Origin: Ashinkailepas kermadecensis
Taxonomy: Eukaryota > Arthropoda > Thecostraca > Neolepadidae
Direction of reading: 5' to 3'
NCBI GenBank assembly: GCA_034440615.1
Contig: JAOTOM010004044.1
Span: 107,001-171,000, forward strand
DNA length: 64,000 nt
Of this stretch, positions 1 through 13,600 are shown in pieces. The notes under the pieces are model-generated. The model saw only the letters and a list, made by a program, of their open reading frames with translations, was not told where the DNA came from and made no database searches. The number at the start of each line of letters is the position of its first letter. The stretch's first letter is position 1. Made by a program: the position numbers and the translations under genes.

Positions 1-310
1 AGTGGTGTAAGCCTGTGCAGGATGCTCGCTGAGGCATACCATGCGCCATGCACAAGGTGCGACATTGACGTATTTAAGCATCACGCTCGCCGTCAATGCA
101 ACACAGACGCCGGTAAATATTGCGTTACTTTAAACAAAATATTTTTGAATAAAAAGGCGTGTGTTAATAACTAGCATCACAGAAGTGGTGTAAGCCTGTG
201 CAGGATGCTCGCTGAGGCACACCATGCGCCATGTAGAAGGTGCGACATCGACGTATTTAAGCATCACGCTCGCCGTCAATACAACACAGACGCCGGTAAA
301 TATTGCGTTT
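1..310. repeat. 183-bp tandem duplication
   Basis: The first ~127 bases recur nearly unchanged from position 184 (the run starting agtggtgtaagcctgtgcag at 1 and again at 184). The first unit is 183 bp and the second is cut off near 310 where the sequence diverges. No coding content was recognised. The array may continue to the left of the window. Confidence 0.9.
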
Positions 311-2160
311 TAAGCGTAAAGCCTGGGTTTTCGAGTAGCGTGTCACCCTGCGCGGCGCGTGCTCGGACCGCGGCCGCTACGGGGTCAAAGGTCGGCCGTT
401 TCAGTCGGAGGGTTGGCCCCGGGGCATGGTCGGCGTCTCGACCAGTTGTGGTCAGTACAGCGTGGACTGTGTTGCGCGCGAGGTGGCTGTCGAGCGCCGG
501 CGCGGTATATCCTCCGCCAGCCACTCCACTCTTTGTATTCTATTTGCTGATCTACTTTCGCTGGATGCATATTGGTTGACTAGTCGTAAATCAGTCATTG
601 AACGATTAGTTATGCGATCGTAACGAAATCAGCTTTTGATCATTTGTCGGAACGTTTGGTCGTTCGTGTATCCATGGTGTGTGATAGCTACCGATCGCGA
701 GTGCGCCGTCGAGGCGAAAGACGCAGGCTGCGAGCCGATTTCGTGGCGGATAAGTGCCGGCCAGAACAGCTTCGTGGCCGCGCTGCGGGGTGGCTGCCAT
801 GCGAGTGACATGGGATCCTGCGACTTGGCAGGCGGCGTTGTCCGCCGCCGAGGTGGCGTCATCCGTGCTGCCTCACTACCTGATCGTGTAAGGGTGGCAC
901 TGGTGGATTATTAAACGATGGACTACGGTGTTTCTGCATGTGCATGCAGATATGTCTAATTCTGAGTTGCAACCCGTAGTCTCATGTTAAGCTATGGTAT
1001 GCCTGTAAAAATAACGTTTTTTAAACACATGTTTTGCAACTTGTGGATGCGCAAGCATTCTAAGAAATTCGCAAATTATCCACTCGTGGAGGCTGGGTTG
1101 TGCGGCGCTGTAGGTCTTTTTTTAAATAGTAGGACGGAGGGTCTTGTGGGTTGCGTTAAATGCAAGGCGTTGAAAAGTTGTGTCTGGGTGGGCTAGCATT
1201 TTGAAATAAGGCTTTATCAGATTACAATGGTACGAGATTGGATCCATAAACATCTCGAACGTCCAAAACCTCTTATGATGCGGATCGACCACGTCGGCGG
1301 ACCACGTCAGCGTGTTCGTGGTATGACCATATTTACTTAATGAAGTGGTCCCACATTTCGTCAGAAAGTAGCTCTTCGTTTTTATATCAGTGCTTTACGG
1401 ACGGGGACTTTCTGTTTCACCCATAACATCTACCTGAATTCACTAGTGCAGCGGTGTGAGGCATGGGGATAGTTCACCTAAGTGTAATTCACCGCCAAAA
1501 TTCTGGGAACCAGTACAACATTCTCAGTCAACGACTTCATGAATGTTGGTTGTGTAATGTGCTGCTTGTCTTATCCTCTGTAGCTGTGTATCACCGCCGG
1601 TTTGTCGATGCTTCTGATGCTCGGTTGCTGCAGTTACAGCCGCTGTGACACTGTACGCACCATTTAATTGACATCTCGTTATATGTACTGCTTGTGAACT
1701 GTTCTACTTATGCTGGTAGTGTTGCTTATGTTGTACCATGAAACTTTGGTGGTTCAGGGTCATGTGCAGGGGTGACAAATAGTCTGTTCGTGGACTTTTA
1801 TATCTGGAACATTATCCTTTCCATAAAATTGTCATCTCATTTATATCATTTTGACGTTGAGAGTGGTGCTGCTTGAGAATGAACTGATCGGTTACAAAGT
1901 ACCCAAGATTCTCTGGAAAGTGGAAAGTGAGATTCTGATATCACAGGTTAGAAGAAAAGTATTATCTCCATATTCAACTACCCACACGTTTTCCTCCACA
2001 TCCAAGATTACAAAGCACAACTATAACCCTGGTCATGAGTGCGATATTGAACATTTCTATCATGGACTTCGGTATAACACTATTTTTGCTCATTATGTGC
2101 TATGTATTATGTGTTATGTATCACATTGTTATGCAGCATAATAGCAGTGAACAGTGGTGA
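311..2160. other. no gene recognised
   Basis: Non-repetitive sequence with only short chance reading frames. A GC-rich stretch at 330-530 contains no exon with convincing splice sites. Nothing could be assigned here. Confidence 0.5.
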
Positions 2161-2162
2161 AG

Positions 2163-2690
2163 TACCGGTACAGGTGGACCGCCTCCTCCCGACAGTCAGT
2201 GCCACTGTAACCGCCTCCCCCGACCCCAGCAGTCAGTATCGCGGAAACCGCCTCCTCCCAGCAGTCAGTACCACTGTGACCGCCTCCCCCGGCAGTCGGT
2301 ACCACGGTGACCGCCCCCTCCCCCTCCCCAGGCAGTCAGTACCACGGTAACCGCCTCCTCCCGGCAGTCGGTACCACGGTAACCGCCTCCTCCCAGCAGT
2401 CAGTACCACGGTGACCGCCTCCCCCGGCAGTCAGTACCACGGTGACCGCCTCCCCCCCTCCCCCCCCCCGGCAGTCAGTACCACGGTAACCGCCTCCTCC
2501 CGGCAGTCGGTACCACGGTGACCGCCTCCCCCCCCCCCCGGCAGTCGGTGCCACAGTAACCGCCTCCTCCGGCAGTCAGTGCCACGGTGACCGCCTACCC
2601 CCCCCACGGCAGTCAGTACTACGGTAACCGCCTCCTCCCGGCAGTCAGTGCCGAGGTGACCACCTCCCCCCCCCCCCACCCCCGGTTCTC
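2163..2690. repeat. GC-rich minisatellite with poly-C spacers
   Basis: About 14 units of roughly 31-40 bp built around ggcagtcagtaccacggt and accgcctcc, with variable C-runs (up to about 10) as spacers. On the minus strand the array starts directly after a candidate donor at 2693, so it would lie at the 5' end of an intron of the minus-strand gene. Confidence 0.85.
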
Positions 2691-2692
2691 AC

Positions 2693-2727
2693 CGATCCAT
2701 GCGGGGGCCGTCGGTTCACGTGGCCGT
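2693..2727 (-). CDS. candidate 35-bp exon of the left minus-strand gene
   Basis: On the minus strand a cgtcag acceptor precedes a 35-bp open segment ending at a good donor (GGATCG|gtgaga). Its phase (one base in, one base out) fits the preceding exon at 3382-4394. Its first bases, ACGGCCACGT, are nearly identical to the unit of the adjoining minisatellite, so the exon start looks amplified upstream. The call is tentative because the exon is tiny and inside repeats. Confidence 0.3.
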
Positions 2728-3372
2728 CTGACGTGATGTTTTCACGCGGTGTCATGACGTGACCGTCTGACGCGTGGTCGTGACGTGGCCGTCTGACGTG
2801 GTGTGACGTGACCGTCTGACGTGGTGTCGTGACCTGGCCGTCTGACGTGGTGTCGTGACGTGACCGTCTGACGTGGTGTCGTGACGTGACCGTCTGACGT
2901 GGTGTCGTGACGTGACCGTCTGACGTGGTGTCGTGACGTGACCGTCTGACGTGGTGTCGTGACGTGACCGTCTGACGTGGTGTGACGTGACCGTCTGACG
3001 TGGTGTCGTGACGTGGCCGTCTGACGTGGTGTCGTGACGTGACCGTCTGACGTGGTGTCGTGACGTGACCGTCTGACGTGGTGTCGTGACGTGACCGTCT
3101 GACGTGGTGTGACGTGACCGTCTGACGTGGTGTCGTGACGTGGCCGTCTGACGTGGTGTCGTGACGTGACCGTCTGACGTGGTGTCGTGACGTGACCGTC
3201 TGACGTGGTGTGACGTGACGTGGCCGTCTGACGTGGTGTCGTGACGTGGCCGTCTGACGTGGTGTTGTGACGTGACCGTCTGACGTGGTGTCGTGACGTG
3301 ACCGTCTGACGTGGTGTGACGTGGTGTCGTGACGTGGCCGTCTGACGTGGTGTCGTGACGTGACCGTCTGAC
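2711..3372. repeat. 26-bp minisatellite
   Basis: About 25 copies of a 26-bp unit (gtgacgtgaccgtctgacgt plus ggtgtc), some shortened. The unit length is not a multiple of three, so frames rotate between copies and the long minus-strand reading frames over it are artefacts. On the minus strand every unit contains cgtcagACGG, matching the acceptor of the candidate exon at 2693-2727. Confidence 0.95.
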
Positions 3373-3381
3373 GTAATGTAC

Positions 3382-4394
3382 CGTCGCTCCAGGTCGCGTC
3401 CGACGTCGGCAGCGGCGCGCCGTTCCGGCACCGGCTCCCGCACCAGCACCACCGGCGCCGGCGTGCTCGTCACGGCCAGCGCCGGCTCGGTGGGCCGAGT
3501 CGACGCCAGCGGCTCGGCGGTGTCGCGGGTGGCGTCCGGCGGGTCCGGCCCGGGCCGGACCCCGTCGGCCGGGTCGGCAGGCAGAGTCGCCTCCGGCGAG
3601 TCGGCAGGTCGGGTCCAGTCGTCTGGCTCGGCGGCCAGGGTGGCCTCCGGCGGATCGGCGGCCAGGGTGGCCTCCGGCGGGTCGGTAGCCAGGGTGCCCT
3701 CCGGTGTATCGGCAGCCAGGGTGGCCTCCGGTGGTTCGGCGGCCAGGGTGGCCTCCGGCGGGTCGGTAGCCAGGGTGCCCTCCGGTGTATCGGCAGCCAG
3801 GGTGGCCTCCGGTGGTTCGGCGGCCAGGGTGGCCTCCGACGGGTCGGTAGCCAGGGTGCCATCCGGTGTATCGGCGGCCAGGGTGGCCTCCGGCGGGTCG
3901 GTAGCCAGGGTGCCCTCCGGTGTATCGGCAGCCAGGGTGGCCTCCGGTGGTTCGGCGGCCAGGGTGGCCTCCGGCGGGTCGGCAGCCAGGGTGCCCTCCG
4001 GTGTATCGGCGGCCAGGGTGGCCTCCGGCGGGTCGGCAGCAAGGGTGGCCTCCGGTGTATCGGCGGCCAGGGTGGCCTCCGGCGGGTCGGCAGCCAGGGT
4101 GGCCTCCGGTGTATCGGCGGCCAGGGTGGCCTCCGGCGGGTCGGCGGCCAGGCTGGCCTCCGATGGATCCGTCCCGCCGCGGGTGCCGTCCAGCGGCTCG
4201 GCGGCGAGCCGAGTGGCGAGCGGCAGCGGCTCGGCGGCGCGCGTGACGTCGGCCGGCTCCGGCCGGCTGCGGCAGCGCTCCAGCAGCTCCGGCCTGAAGA
4301 TGACCTCGAGCGGGTCGGGTGCGATGCCAGCCAGCTCCGCCACCACAGGTGAGCCGCGGCTCCTCGTGCGGAGCGGACAGCAGAGCATGAGATG
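3382..4394 (-). CDS. large exon with 9-residue repeats, unidentified minus-strand gene
   Basis: Open on the minus strand for 1,013 bp. The acceptor is gcggtcgccag before 4394 and the weak donor is GACG|gtacat at 3382. The first ~80 residues look like ordinary protein (for example VVAELAGIAPDPLEVIF) with strong G/C bias at third positions. About 19 copies of a 9-residue acidic repeat of the type EATLAADPP follow, then a proline-rich end. The plus strand is open over the same interval because the 27-bp unit preserves frame, and a plus-strand donor-like site exists at 4348. Codon bias and composition favour minus. No family was recognised. The gene is partial and probably continues left of 2.7 kb. 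Confidence 0.5.
3636..4166. repeat. 27-bp minisatellite inside an exon
   Basis: About 19 units of 27 bp alternating between variants (ccagggtggcctccggtggt and similar). Because 27 is divisible by three the array is translated as a regular 9-residue repeat on the minus strand; it also stays open on plus. Confidence 0.9.
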
Positions 4395-4698
4395 CTGGCG
4401 ACCGCATAGTTGGCGGAACTGGCTGAATCGCAACACGCCGAAGGTTCTGCTATAATACTTTTTTGTGACAAACACAAATGAGTGCACTTTATAGAACATA
4501 CGAGTACCGTGGCGAAAGCTGCTAAAAATCAAACGCAAAAGGTCAGGTCAGGTCTAAGCCCCGTCAAAAGGTCAACACATCAGGTCTAATTCCGAGTGAA
4601 GGAATTGGAACTTGAAGCGTTTTAGCAAAACAATTAAGATTTCAAAGGTGTAATGGTCTGGCCGAGCCTGACGGGACGCTGAGGCGAATCGTTTTCGT

Positions 4699-4888
4699 AT
4701 GGACACGGAAGTAGGCTCGCTTGTGCTTCACCCTCACTCCCAACAAACAGTGTTTGAACTGCTCCTCTGTAGCCCCAAAAGCTGGCGTACCAAATTCATT
4801 ATGTGCGAAGTGCCACTCTCCGTGGAGGAAACGCTAATATCGAGTACCACCACCGGTGTCCATCCTCGGGTGACCACGAGGCCGGACT
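4699..4888 (+). CDS. exon 1 of coiled-coil gene
   Basis: Starts with ATG and is open for 63 codons plus one base to the donor GGACT|gtgagt. Phase 1 matches the next acceptor. Codon bias is weaker than in later exons, so the start could instead be a downstream ATG (4801) or an internal acceptor. Confidence 0.5.
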
Positions 4889-7800
4889 GTGAGTGCTGAC
4901 CGTCGATGACGTCAGAGGTTGGCGCAGCGTGACCGCGGCGGTCGAGGCGCCCTGCAGCCCAGCTGACCAACAGACGACGCGGCAGGCGATCCGGAGGCCG
5001 AGCCGTCTGCGCTGCCGAGCAGCGAGTCTGGCCCGGCGGTGCGAGCGTCTCGCAGCGGTGGTTCGGGCGGCGCCGGCGCGGCCGGCAGCAGCGGCTCGGG
5101 CGCCGTGCGGCGCGGCTCCAGCCACGTCGGCTTCAAGGCGGCTCGCTCCGGCTCTGCGCAGCAGTGTGAGTGGTGTGCAGTCTGGAGGTTTTGATGTGGG
5201 GACGAGTGGTCTAGAGGTAAGATGCTCGTCTCACAATCGAAAGATTGTGGGTTCGAATCTCACCTGTCGCTACTCTTCGCCCGCGACCAATCGGCGTGAG
5301 AGATTGGCGACGCTATATGACTCAACGGTCGACGTGTCGTAAAACCAATAACCAACCAACCAGGAGGTTTTGATATATAGAAAACATTTGTGCCCACACG
5401 GTTTCATACGCTAAGTCACTTAAAACGGCTATAGTGGGTGCAGAGCGCCGGCTCGGAGAAAGCTTGCTCATCCTCGTTGTTTCCAACCCTGGTAGCCACA
5501 TGCGGTGTCTTTCTCTTGCGCCTGAATGTCGTGAAATGTCCTGTCGTGAATGTCGTGAATGTCGTGAAATCTCTTGCGCCGGAATGTTGTCATGCTCACC
5601 AAATCCTCTTGGGCAAAATGCATGTCCTCTCACTACGCACCTCCTGCGTTCTCACCAGAAGTGGAAGAAAATCATATGCCCGACTGATTCTATCCGGAAC
5701 TGTATCATTTCTGAAAAAGATCCTTCCTCTTGCTGCTGGCTTCTGCTGGTAGATTAAATGATGTTCTTTGAAGTTATATGAAATACATGCTCATGCCTTG
5801 CGATGTTTAACCCACTGTTTTTCGAAGTTTTGACACAGTTTTGAAAGAAAACGACGCATATGTTTCACCTTCGAATTATTTTGCTTCTGCTGTCATTCGT
5901 AGTCTGATCACTCCTAAACCACGGGCCAAAGTTAGGTACCTGCAGAAGATCCGTAGGTACAAAAATGGATGTGCTGTAAAAGAGTTGTTCTCTCAGAACA
6001 TGGTCACCTGATAGCTATCTGCTTCCAATGCAGAGTGTTAAAATACAACTGGAGCGTTTAGCGTGACGGCGGGTTGTGCGGCAGTGGCCGAGTCCTCCGA
6101 GGACGCCACGCCGTCGCCGCTTGCGGCGCCCGCCGGGCCCGGCGGCGAATTCGACGCGCTGGGCCGCGCCTCCGCCTCGCGGCCCAGTCAGCTGGCGGCG
6201 CGGGCCAGCGGCGGCGGAGTGCAGGTGTCGGGCAGCATCGACCACCACCACTACCACCACTACGAGGACGACGGCGAGGCGTCGGAGGTGAGGTCCGCTC
6301 TGCCGACGGCACTGGCTGGGCAGATCGTCATGCTGATCGTAACATGGCGTAACATCGTAGCTAATGTCGATCGTAGCATCGTACTAATGTCGATCGCACC
6401 TGATGTCGATTGTAACATCGTAACTAGTGACGACAGTAGTATCGTAACTGATGTCGATTGTAACATCGTAACCAGTATAGATCGTAGCATCGTGGCTTAT
6501 ACATATCGATCGTAGCATCGGGGCTGATAGTCGTAATGTAAATATCGATCGTAGCATCGCAGCTCATATCGATGGCAACAACGTAGCTAATGTCGATCGT
6601 AACGTCGTAACTAATGTCGATCAAACGTAGCTGATGTCGATCAGCCAGCAGTAGAATCTGATACAAATAATTGCCTGGAGGAGTTGAACAAGGTTTCTGA
6701 GAGGGTCGGAAAGCAAGCACGTAGCCAGTTTCGAGAACTCGTGGTCTTTTAATCGGAGCTCGGTCACGTGACAATCGAGCGGGTTGTCCGCTGTGTGTGC
6801 GGATCTGAACTGATGCTCCGCGTCAGATGACTGACGACCCGTCGGCCGAACACGACGAGCTGTCAGCCGACTACGAGGAGGGACCGTCCGCCGAGTACGA
6901 CGAGGAACCGTCCGCCGACGACGACGAGGAGCCGTCCGCCGAGTACGACGAGGGATCGTCCGCCGACGACGACGAGGGACCGTCCGCAGAGTACGACGAG
7001 GCCGAGGAGTCTGGTCCGGACGACTTCCAAGTCCAGCCGACCAGCGACCTGACCTCTCAGCTGGAGGTCGGTCCCTGGCGGCACGGTGCGAAACAGAAGT
7101 GGTTTACAGCGTCGCAAGGTTATACACCTTGGATCACAATGCACCTGGTTTGCGACTGTCAACGGCAATTGAGTAATTGCTGTGATCTTTATGAAAGAAT
7201 GGAGATTGATCTACTTAACCTCAACACAGACGTCAAACTTGCTGAAAAATTAAACATTGAGGTGTATATTTCAGCGATTTTTGCACTAATGTTATAGTTC
7301 GGCCTCGACATCAGGGATCTGAAAATGGGCGCAAAATGACCAATGCAGTCGACGCGCCCCAAAGCACAAATCCACCACCACAGGGATCTGAAAATTCGAG
7401 CGTGGTGGTAAGTGGCCATCAACCCAATGCAGTGCAAGATTAGTAGTCCACATACAGGTGTCTGACGTAAATGAACGCTGGACGTGTCGGAGTTGATTTT
7501 GGATTAAACAAAAAAAATTAAGTAAGCCAATGGCACCAATCTCTCCATCAGAAGAAATGGCTTTGCCTGTAGGCTGATGACTGAATGTGCACAATCATTT
7601 CAAACACTTCAAACACTAATATAGTGTAGGCTGTATCTATGATGTGTAGCTGTGCTGTACTGCCGTCCTGTGGGGCAGGTGGTACTGTGCGGTTATGGGC
7701 TATGGCTATACTTCAGAGCTGTTCTGCAGTTTAAGCTGCAGATATGCTGTAGATGTACTGTAGCTTTATTGTCTGGGCAGCGGTGGCTGAGTCGGTAGGA

Positions 7801-10578
7801 TGTTGGACTCTCGATCGCAAGATTATGGGCTCGAATCCCGCAACTGGCTGCATTACCGAGTCCACCCTCGACCAATCGGCGTGGGAGGTTGGCGACGCTG
7901 TATAACCTAGCAGTCGAATGTGTCGTAAAAGAACCCAAGGTTCTTCTTGTAGCTTTACTGTTATGTAGGCTGTAGCTGTGCTATAACTGTAGACTAGTGC
8001 AGGCTGTAGCTGTACTGTAGCTATACTGCAGCAGTCCTTTGACGGTCTACAGACGATGCAGAGTCTGACGCCCGAGGAGTACGAGGAGGCGGGCGCGACC
8101 ACCAGTCGGTGCGATTCGGACGAGGACGCCGAGGCCGAGGACGAGGACGAGGACGAGGACGAGGCTGTGGTGGACATCAGCCGTCAGCTGAGCGAGGAGC
8201 TGCAGACTGTGCGGCAGTCGGCCGGTGTGGTGGCGCCGGTCGGGTCACACGGCGCCAGCGCAAGGGGCCAGCACGTGGGACAGGTAGGTCTGGAGCTGCT
8301 CCCGTCACTGGTGCTCCTCGGTCTCCGCTGCTGCCCAGCCTCCGCTGCTGCCCAGCCTCTGTTGCCCAGGTGGGTCTGGAGCTGCTGCCCAGCCTCCGCT
8401 GCTGCCTAGCCTCTGTTGCCCAGGTGGGTCTGGAGCTGTTGCCCAGCCTCCGCTGCTGCCCAGCGTCTGCTGCCCAGGTGGGTCTGGAGCTGCTTCCCAG
8501 CCTCCGCTGCTGCCCAGCGTCTGCTGCCCAGGTGGGTCTGGGGTTGTGCCTGGCTCCCGACGCCGCTGGAAATCTTGAGTGCTACCTAGGTGGGCCGCCA
8601 GGCTGAACTCAACCGGCCTGCAGACGCCAGGATTTCTGGTTTTCACGCTTGGTTGTCCGGCAACGTCTGGGTCGGACTCGGTCCGGCCGAGTTTCGCTGG
8701 CGCTCGCTGGCGGGGTCAAGCCTGGTCGGCTGGGGACCTGAGCCGCTCGGGCCAGCTCGACCGGCGCGCCGATGTGGTTCGGCGCCCGGTCCAGTCCAGA
8801 CCCAGTCCTCCATTGCCATAGCCGGGAGGACGATAATGCACACGAAAGCGCTGACTAAGAACGGCCAACGGCGTACGCGAGCGTCGTGCGGTGACCGCAG
8901 CGACTGAAATTGTGCGACCGAAAATGGCTGCCTGGGTGGATGGAATGCATTCGCTGCTTCAGCCACACCGATGGCCAGTGGTGAGAGAGCCGGTCGGAAC
9001 GATCATCGGCCCGGCACGGCCGGTCTCAACCTTGTCTGGGTCATTTTCATCCCCTCGCCTGCACCGTGTCCCTCCTTGATTCTATGTTGTTGAAAAGTGC
9101 CTCTCTGCCTCACAAAACGTGGCATGCGGCACTCATTCGACCAAGGTATTTCTCATTGCCCTCCGAATCCATTTCATTGCCGGAAGTCACAACATTCGCA
9201 AGGAGTAATTCACCTTAGCTGAGAACACTTATTTTGAAGATTGATTTCAGCTGTAAATGAAATCAATCTGCTATTTTTGACCCAGTACTGACCAGTCCTG
9301 TTGACAATCTCGATGGAAAACTAAGAATGTATCGTGCTACACCTCCGCATGATGGAATTGGTTCTTTCTGGACGTTGTTTTTCCCAATGTCGTTGTGTTC
9401 TGCTGCCTTTGGAAGATTATAATGTCCATGCCAGCCTTTCTCCAATCTATGCAAACTTACTTGGAAGATCCTTAGCATTCTTGGCACGTACGCTGGTCTG
9501 TTTTCTGTGAAATGTCACCGACTCCTGCTTACCCATTAAACTTTCCATCTACCCGCAGTTTGCACATTTTCATTGTATTAGTAGGCGGACGTTTAGTAGC
9601 GCAGCTGTGGTTTAGAAGCTCTTGCGGGACCATGTTGTTAGGCTGTCTTGTTTTAGAGTAACGCTTTTGTAGCTGTGACTGTGCATCGGGTCGACGCAAA
9701 CGGAATCTTGTGCTCCTCGAGGTTCTCCAAATAGATGTTGTTAAATCTGATCGGACTGCGCGACCCTTGTAAGTCATGCAGCCAGCGTTTCCATTGCTGC
9801 GCCAATAGCGTGACAACAGACGACTGAGCCCGTCCTGGGCATGCAGTTTAGAATATAGCTACTTTGTGGATAGGTTGCCCGTGACTGCATCACTAATTTG
9901 TATTTGGTTTGCTGTGATGTCGTACAGCGCGGCAGATTCATTGCAACCAGTGTGTAGCATCTTCCTTCATCGAAGACATTGGGTAGCTGCGTCACGTGTT
10001 TTCAGCTGATTACCATTTGTCCTTTGACATGTGTGGGCCTGTGTTAGTCAGTTTGTGTTCACCTGTGTTTTGCTAGCAATACTTGGTTTCCTTTCTCGAT
10101 AAATTGAGAAGAAATTAATTATGTTACGGTGTACTTTTGTTCAGAAATCCATTGTGTTTCGGTGTTACTTTTCTTCCTGAATTCTATGTTGTTGAAAAAA
10201 AGATAATTTATCCATGCTATATATTTTGGAAGTTGAAGACATCTGGTCAAAGTTGTATTATAAAATTCAAGCATCTTTCTTGGTACTTTCCCATTTTGCC
10301 TGAAGGATATCGTGGTTAGTAATTTAATGTTATAAGTCATGTGTCTTGCTACAGTACTGTCAAATAGTCAGCGTATTCATTTATCACTCTTATTATATGT
10401 GCTGTAGCCTCCTTCACTGGATGCCTGCGAATCATTTTCTTTCTTTAGGTAAACCACACCAGTGTCACGAAAAATAATTGAACAATCTAGTCGGTTTGAA
10501 GTTACGGTATGTAGCTTTTGCCTCCAGTGATATTGTTGGCTCCTTGTTTCCTTGTATTTACTGTGGAAATTGAGATGC

Positions 10579-10651
<73 letters not shown>

Positions 10652-13600
10652 AGATGTATACTGTATACCCTTTTTGCTTCCCCATGCTCTCCTGAAGCAT
10701 TAAATCATCAGCACTAGGTAGTTAATGCTAAAATCAAGAGCCCATTATAATATGTTACTGCTTCTTACAGCATTGAGCCGAATATATCGCTGCGTGAGGC
10801 CACCTGGTCGGGACGGTACAACTGGCAGAACATGCCCACTGTGGCCCTCAATGGGCAGCCACTGATAAGCTATGGCTTCTACAGGATGTGTACAAAAGGA
10901 ATTTGTTGAAAGGCAGGACTGCAAGGACTTGGCGTGGATCTCCGTTCCCCTCTAGCATAGGAAAGAGTGTTGTGTATATAGCGAAGGTCTGGTTTATGAA
11001 GCAAATATATTGACAAAATGCCGATTGATATTTGCGTAGTTACACATCGCGTAATAATATATTTATAATTTCAAACGCGCTAATTATTAACTTTTGTAAC
11101 CGGTATGCAGTAAGCATTCATGTTCCCTGACACTGATGATAACCTGTTGACTGTTCAAAATTTTGACCACGCCCGATGGCACTTTGAGACTGATGTGCCG
11201 CAGTCTACACTGAGAAATCGAACACCAAGTGGCCGGAAACGGATTTTGTACCACGTGGTCAAAGTGCAAGCATTGTTTCTTAGAAAGTAGTATAAGAGGA
11301 ATGTAGGTTTTGTTTCAAGCGTGATAGTAAAAAGCAAGTCCATAATTTCACCCCATTTCCTCAGTGACTCGGTTAGTTCACCAAGCACGAACACTTCAAA
11401 GCTGCATACACTTATGTCAGGAGTTAGACTAACTCCTGACATAAGTGTATGCAGTTAGTAAGGAGTTAGTATGAAAGGTGACAATACTTTACTTTTGAAC
11501 CCTACTATAGGGCAGAGGGGGTTAATGGGAAAATATGGGTGAACCCGGTTCAGAAGAGTGGAAGATGATTTCCTGCTGGGTGTTAATTCGCACCCAAATC
11601 CGGATATTTTGGGACGCTGTCCGCACACTGCGTCCACATCGCAGTGTCCACCCTCTGACCTTGTGCACCCGTGCCGCAGCCACCACGCCCTGGGGACTCT
11701 GGCCCGATGGAGCGGCACGGACGGCGTGAGGACGACGACGACTGCCGGCGGCGCGGTCGTCCGGCGCAGTACGGCACCGAGCCGCGCCGCGACCCCGGTG
11801 TGCCGGCACACCGACCGGCACGGCGGCGGTACAGCTCCGGCAGCTCCACCAGCGATCCGGACAGCGGTCACGGCCGGCGCTACCACCCGCAGTCGCGCAA
11901 CGTCGAGACCATAGCCGAGGTGAGTGGTGGTGGTGGTGGCTCCCGGTAATAGCCGAGGTAGGTGGTGATGGCTCCCGGTAATAGCCGAGATGAGTGTGGT
12001 GGTGGCTCCCGGCATTAGCCGATGTGGGTGGTGGTGGCTCCCGGCAATAGCCGAGGTGAGTGTGGTGGTGGCTCCCGGCATTAGCCGAGGTGAGTGTGGT
12101 GGTGGCTCCCGGCATTAGCCGAGGTGAGTGTGGTGGTGGCTCCCGGCAATAGCCGAGGTGAGTGAGGTGGTGGCTCCCGGCACTGTCTGCACGGCGGCTG
12201 CGGCCTGTAGAGGTCGGGATCACTGCCGTCTGCGGAGGTGGGCACTCACCTGCACCACCGGTGCCGGGGCCATCCGAGGTTCGTGTCCGGCGTGTGCTAC
12301 CTTCCAGACCAGTGCGCCGCGTCGGCTCAGCGTGTTGCGTGCCTCCGTGTGCCATTAGATCCGTGAGACTGCTGGCGAGCGGGCCGTCACCCAGACCACT
12401 CGAGAGCAGGCCGGTGACCAGCTGCAGAAGGAGACTGTGACTCGCGAGGTGCGCCGCAATGTATCCAGCGCGCCGCACCCCGGTCAAAGTGAGCGGCCCG
12501 TACCTACAGTGTGTCAAGTAGAGTATTCCGTGTGTCAGGTAGTATCTGTTGTCTGTCTCAGATTAGCCCACCTCAGGTGGTGAGTGAGTGCGTAGGCAGA
12601 GTGGGCGCCCCGTGCTTGTGACAGGCTGGGTGTCCTGTACCTGTGGCAGGCTTGGCGCCCAATACCTGTGGCAGAGTGGGTGTCCTGTACCTGAGGCAGG
12701 CTGGGTGCCCCATACCTGTGTCAGGCTGGGTGCCCCATACCTGTGGCAGACTGGGTGCCCCATACCTGTGGCAGGGTGGGTGTCCTGTACCTATGGCAGG
12801 GTGGGTATCCTGTACCTGTGGCAGGCTGGGCGCCCCATACCTGTGACAGGGTGGGTGCCCCGCACCTGCGACAGGCTGAGTGCCCCATATGATGCCCGTA
12901 TGCTTGTGTTGACTGCATGCTGACGTGTCCGTGAAGCTAGTCTATGTGCCCTGTTGGTATCGTGCAGCATGTTATTGCTTCTCCTCGGGACGACTAGTAT
13001 GTGTACCACGTTATGCTGTATCGACTGTATGTATTGCCCCCCCCCCCCCGTATACCTGGTCGTGTGCCATGTCGGCGTTGTATCGACTGTATGTGGTGCC
13101 CACAGTATGCCTGGTCGTGTGCCATGTCGGCGTTGTATCGACTGTATGTGGTGCCCACAGTATGCCTGGTCGTGTGCCATGTCGGCGTTGTATCGACTGT
13201 ATGTGGTGCCCACAGTATGCCTGGTTGTGTTCCACGTTGGCGTTGTATCGACTGTATGTGGTGCCCACAGTATGCCTGGTCGTGTGCCATGTCGGCGTTG
13301 TATCGACTGTATGTGGTGCCCACAGTATGCCTGGTTCTGTGTCATGTCGGCGTTGTATCGACTGTATGTGGTGCCCACAGTATGCCTGGTCGTGTGCCAT
13401 GTCGGCGTTGTATCGACTGTATGTGGTGCCCACAGTATGCCTGGTTCTGTGCCATGTCAGCGTTGTATCGACTGTATGTGGTGCCCCCAGTATGCCTGGT
13501 TGTGTTCCACGTTGGCGTTGTATCGACTGTATGTGGTGCCCACAGTATGCCTGGTCGTGTGCCATGTCGGCGTTGTATCGACTGTATGTGGTGCCCACAG

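Larger units (their letters stand above)
8546..11679. other. intron 5 of coiled-coil gene
   Basis: Long intron with no exon recognised. It contains an (AT)n microsatellite and a perfect palindrome listed separately. The stretch 10780-10940 is mildly GC-rich but has no supported exon. Confidence 0.5.

Noticed and set aside
2742..3371. Continuation of the long minus-strand frames through the 26-bp array
   Set aside because: The unit length rotates the frame and several frames are open; the real exon more likely ends near 3382.
3376..4348. Plus-strand exon ending at the donor-like CCACCACAG|gtgagc
   Set aside because: The frame is open but is a Ser/Gly/Arg repeat with poor codon bias; the minus-strand reading looks more protein-like. 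Kept as an open alternative.
7778..7850. Possible functional tRNA gene
   Set aside because: The head resembles tRNA but the acceptor stem is not closed, and the SINE body and target duplication follow.
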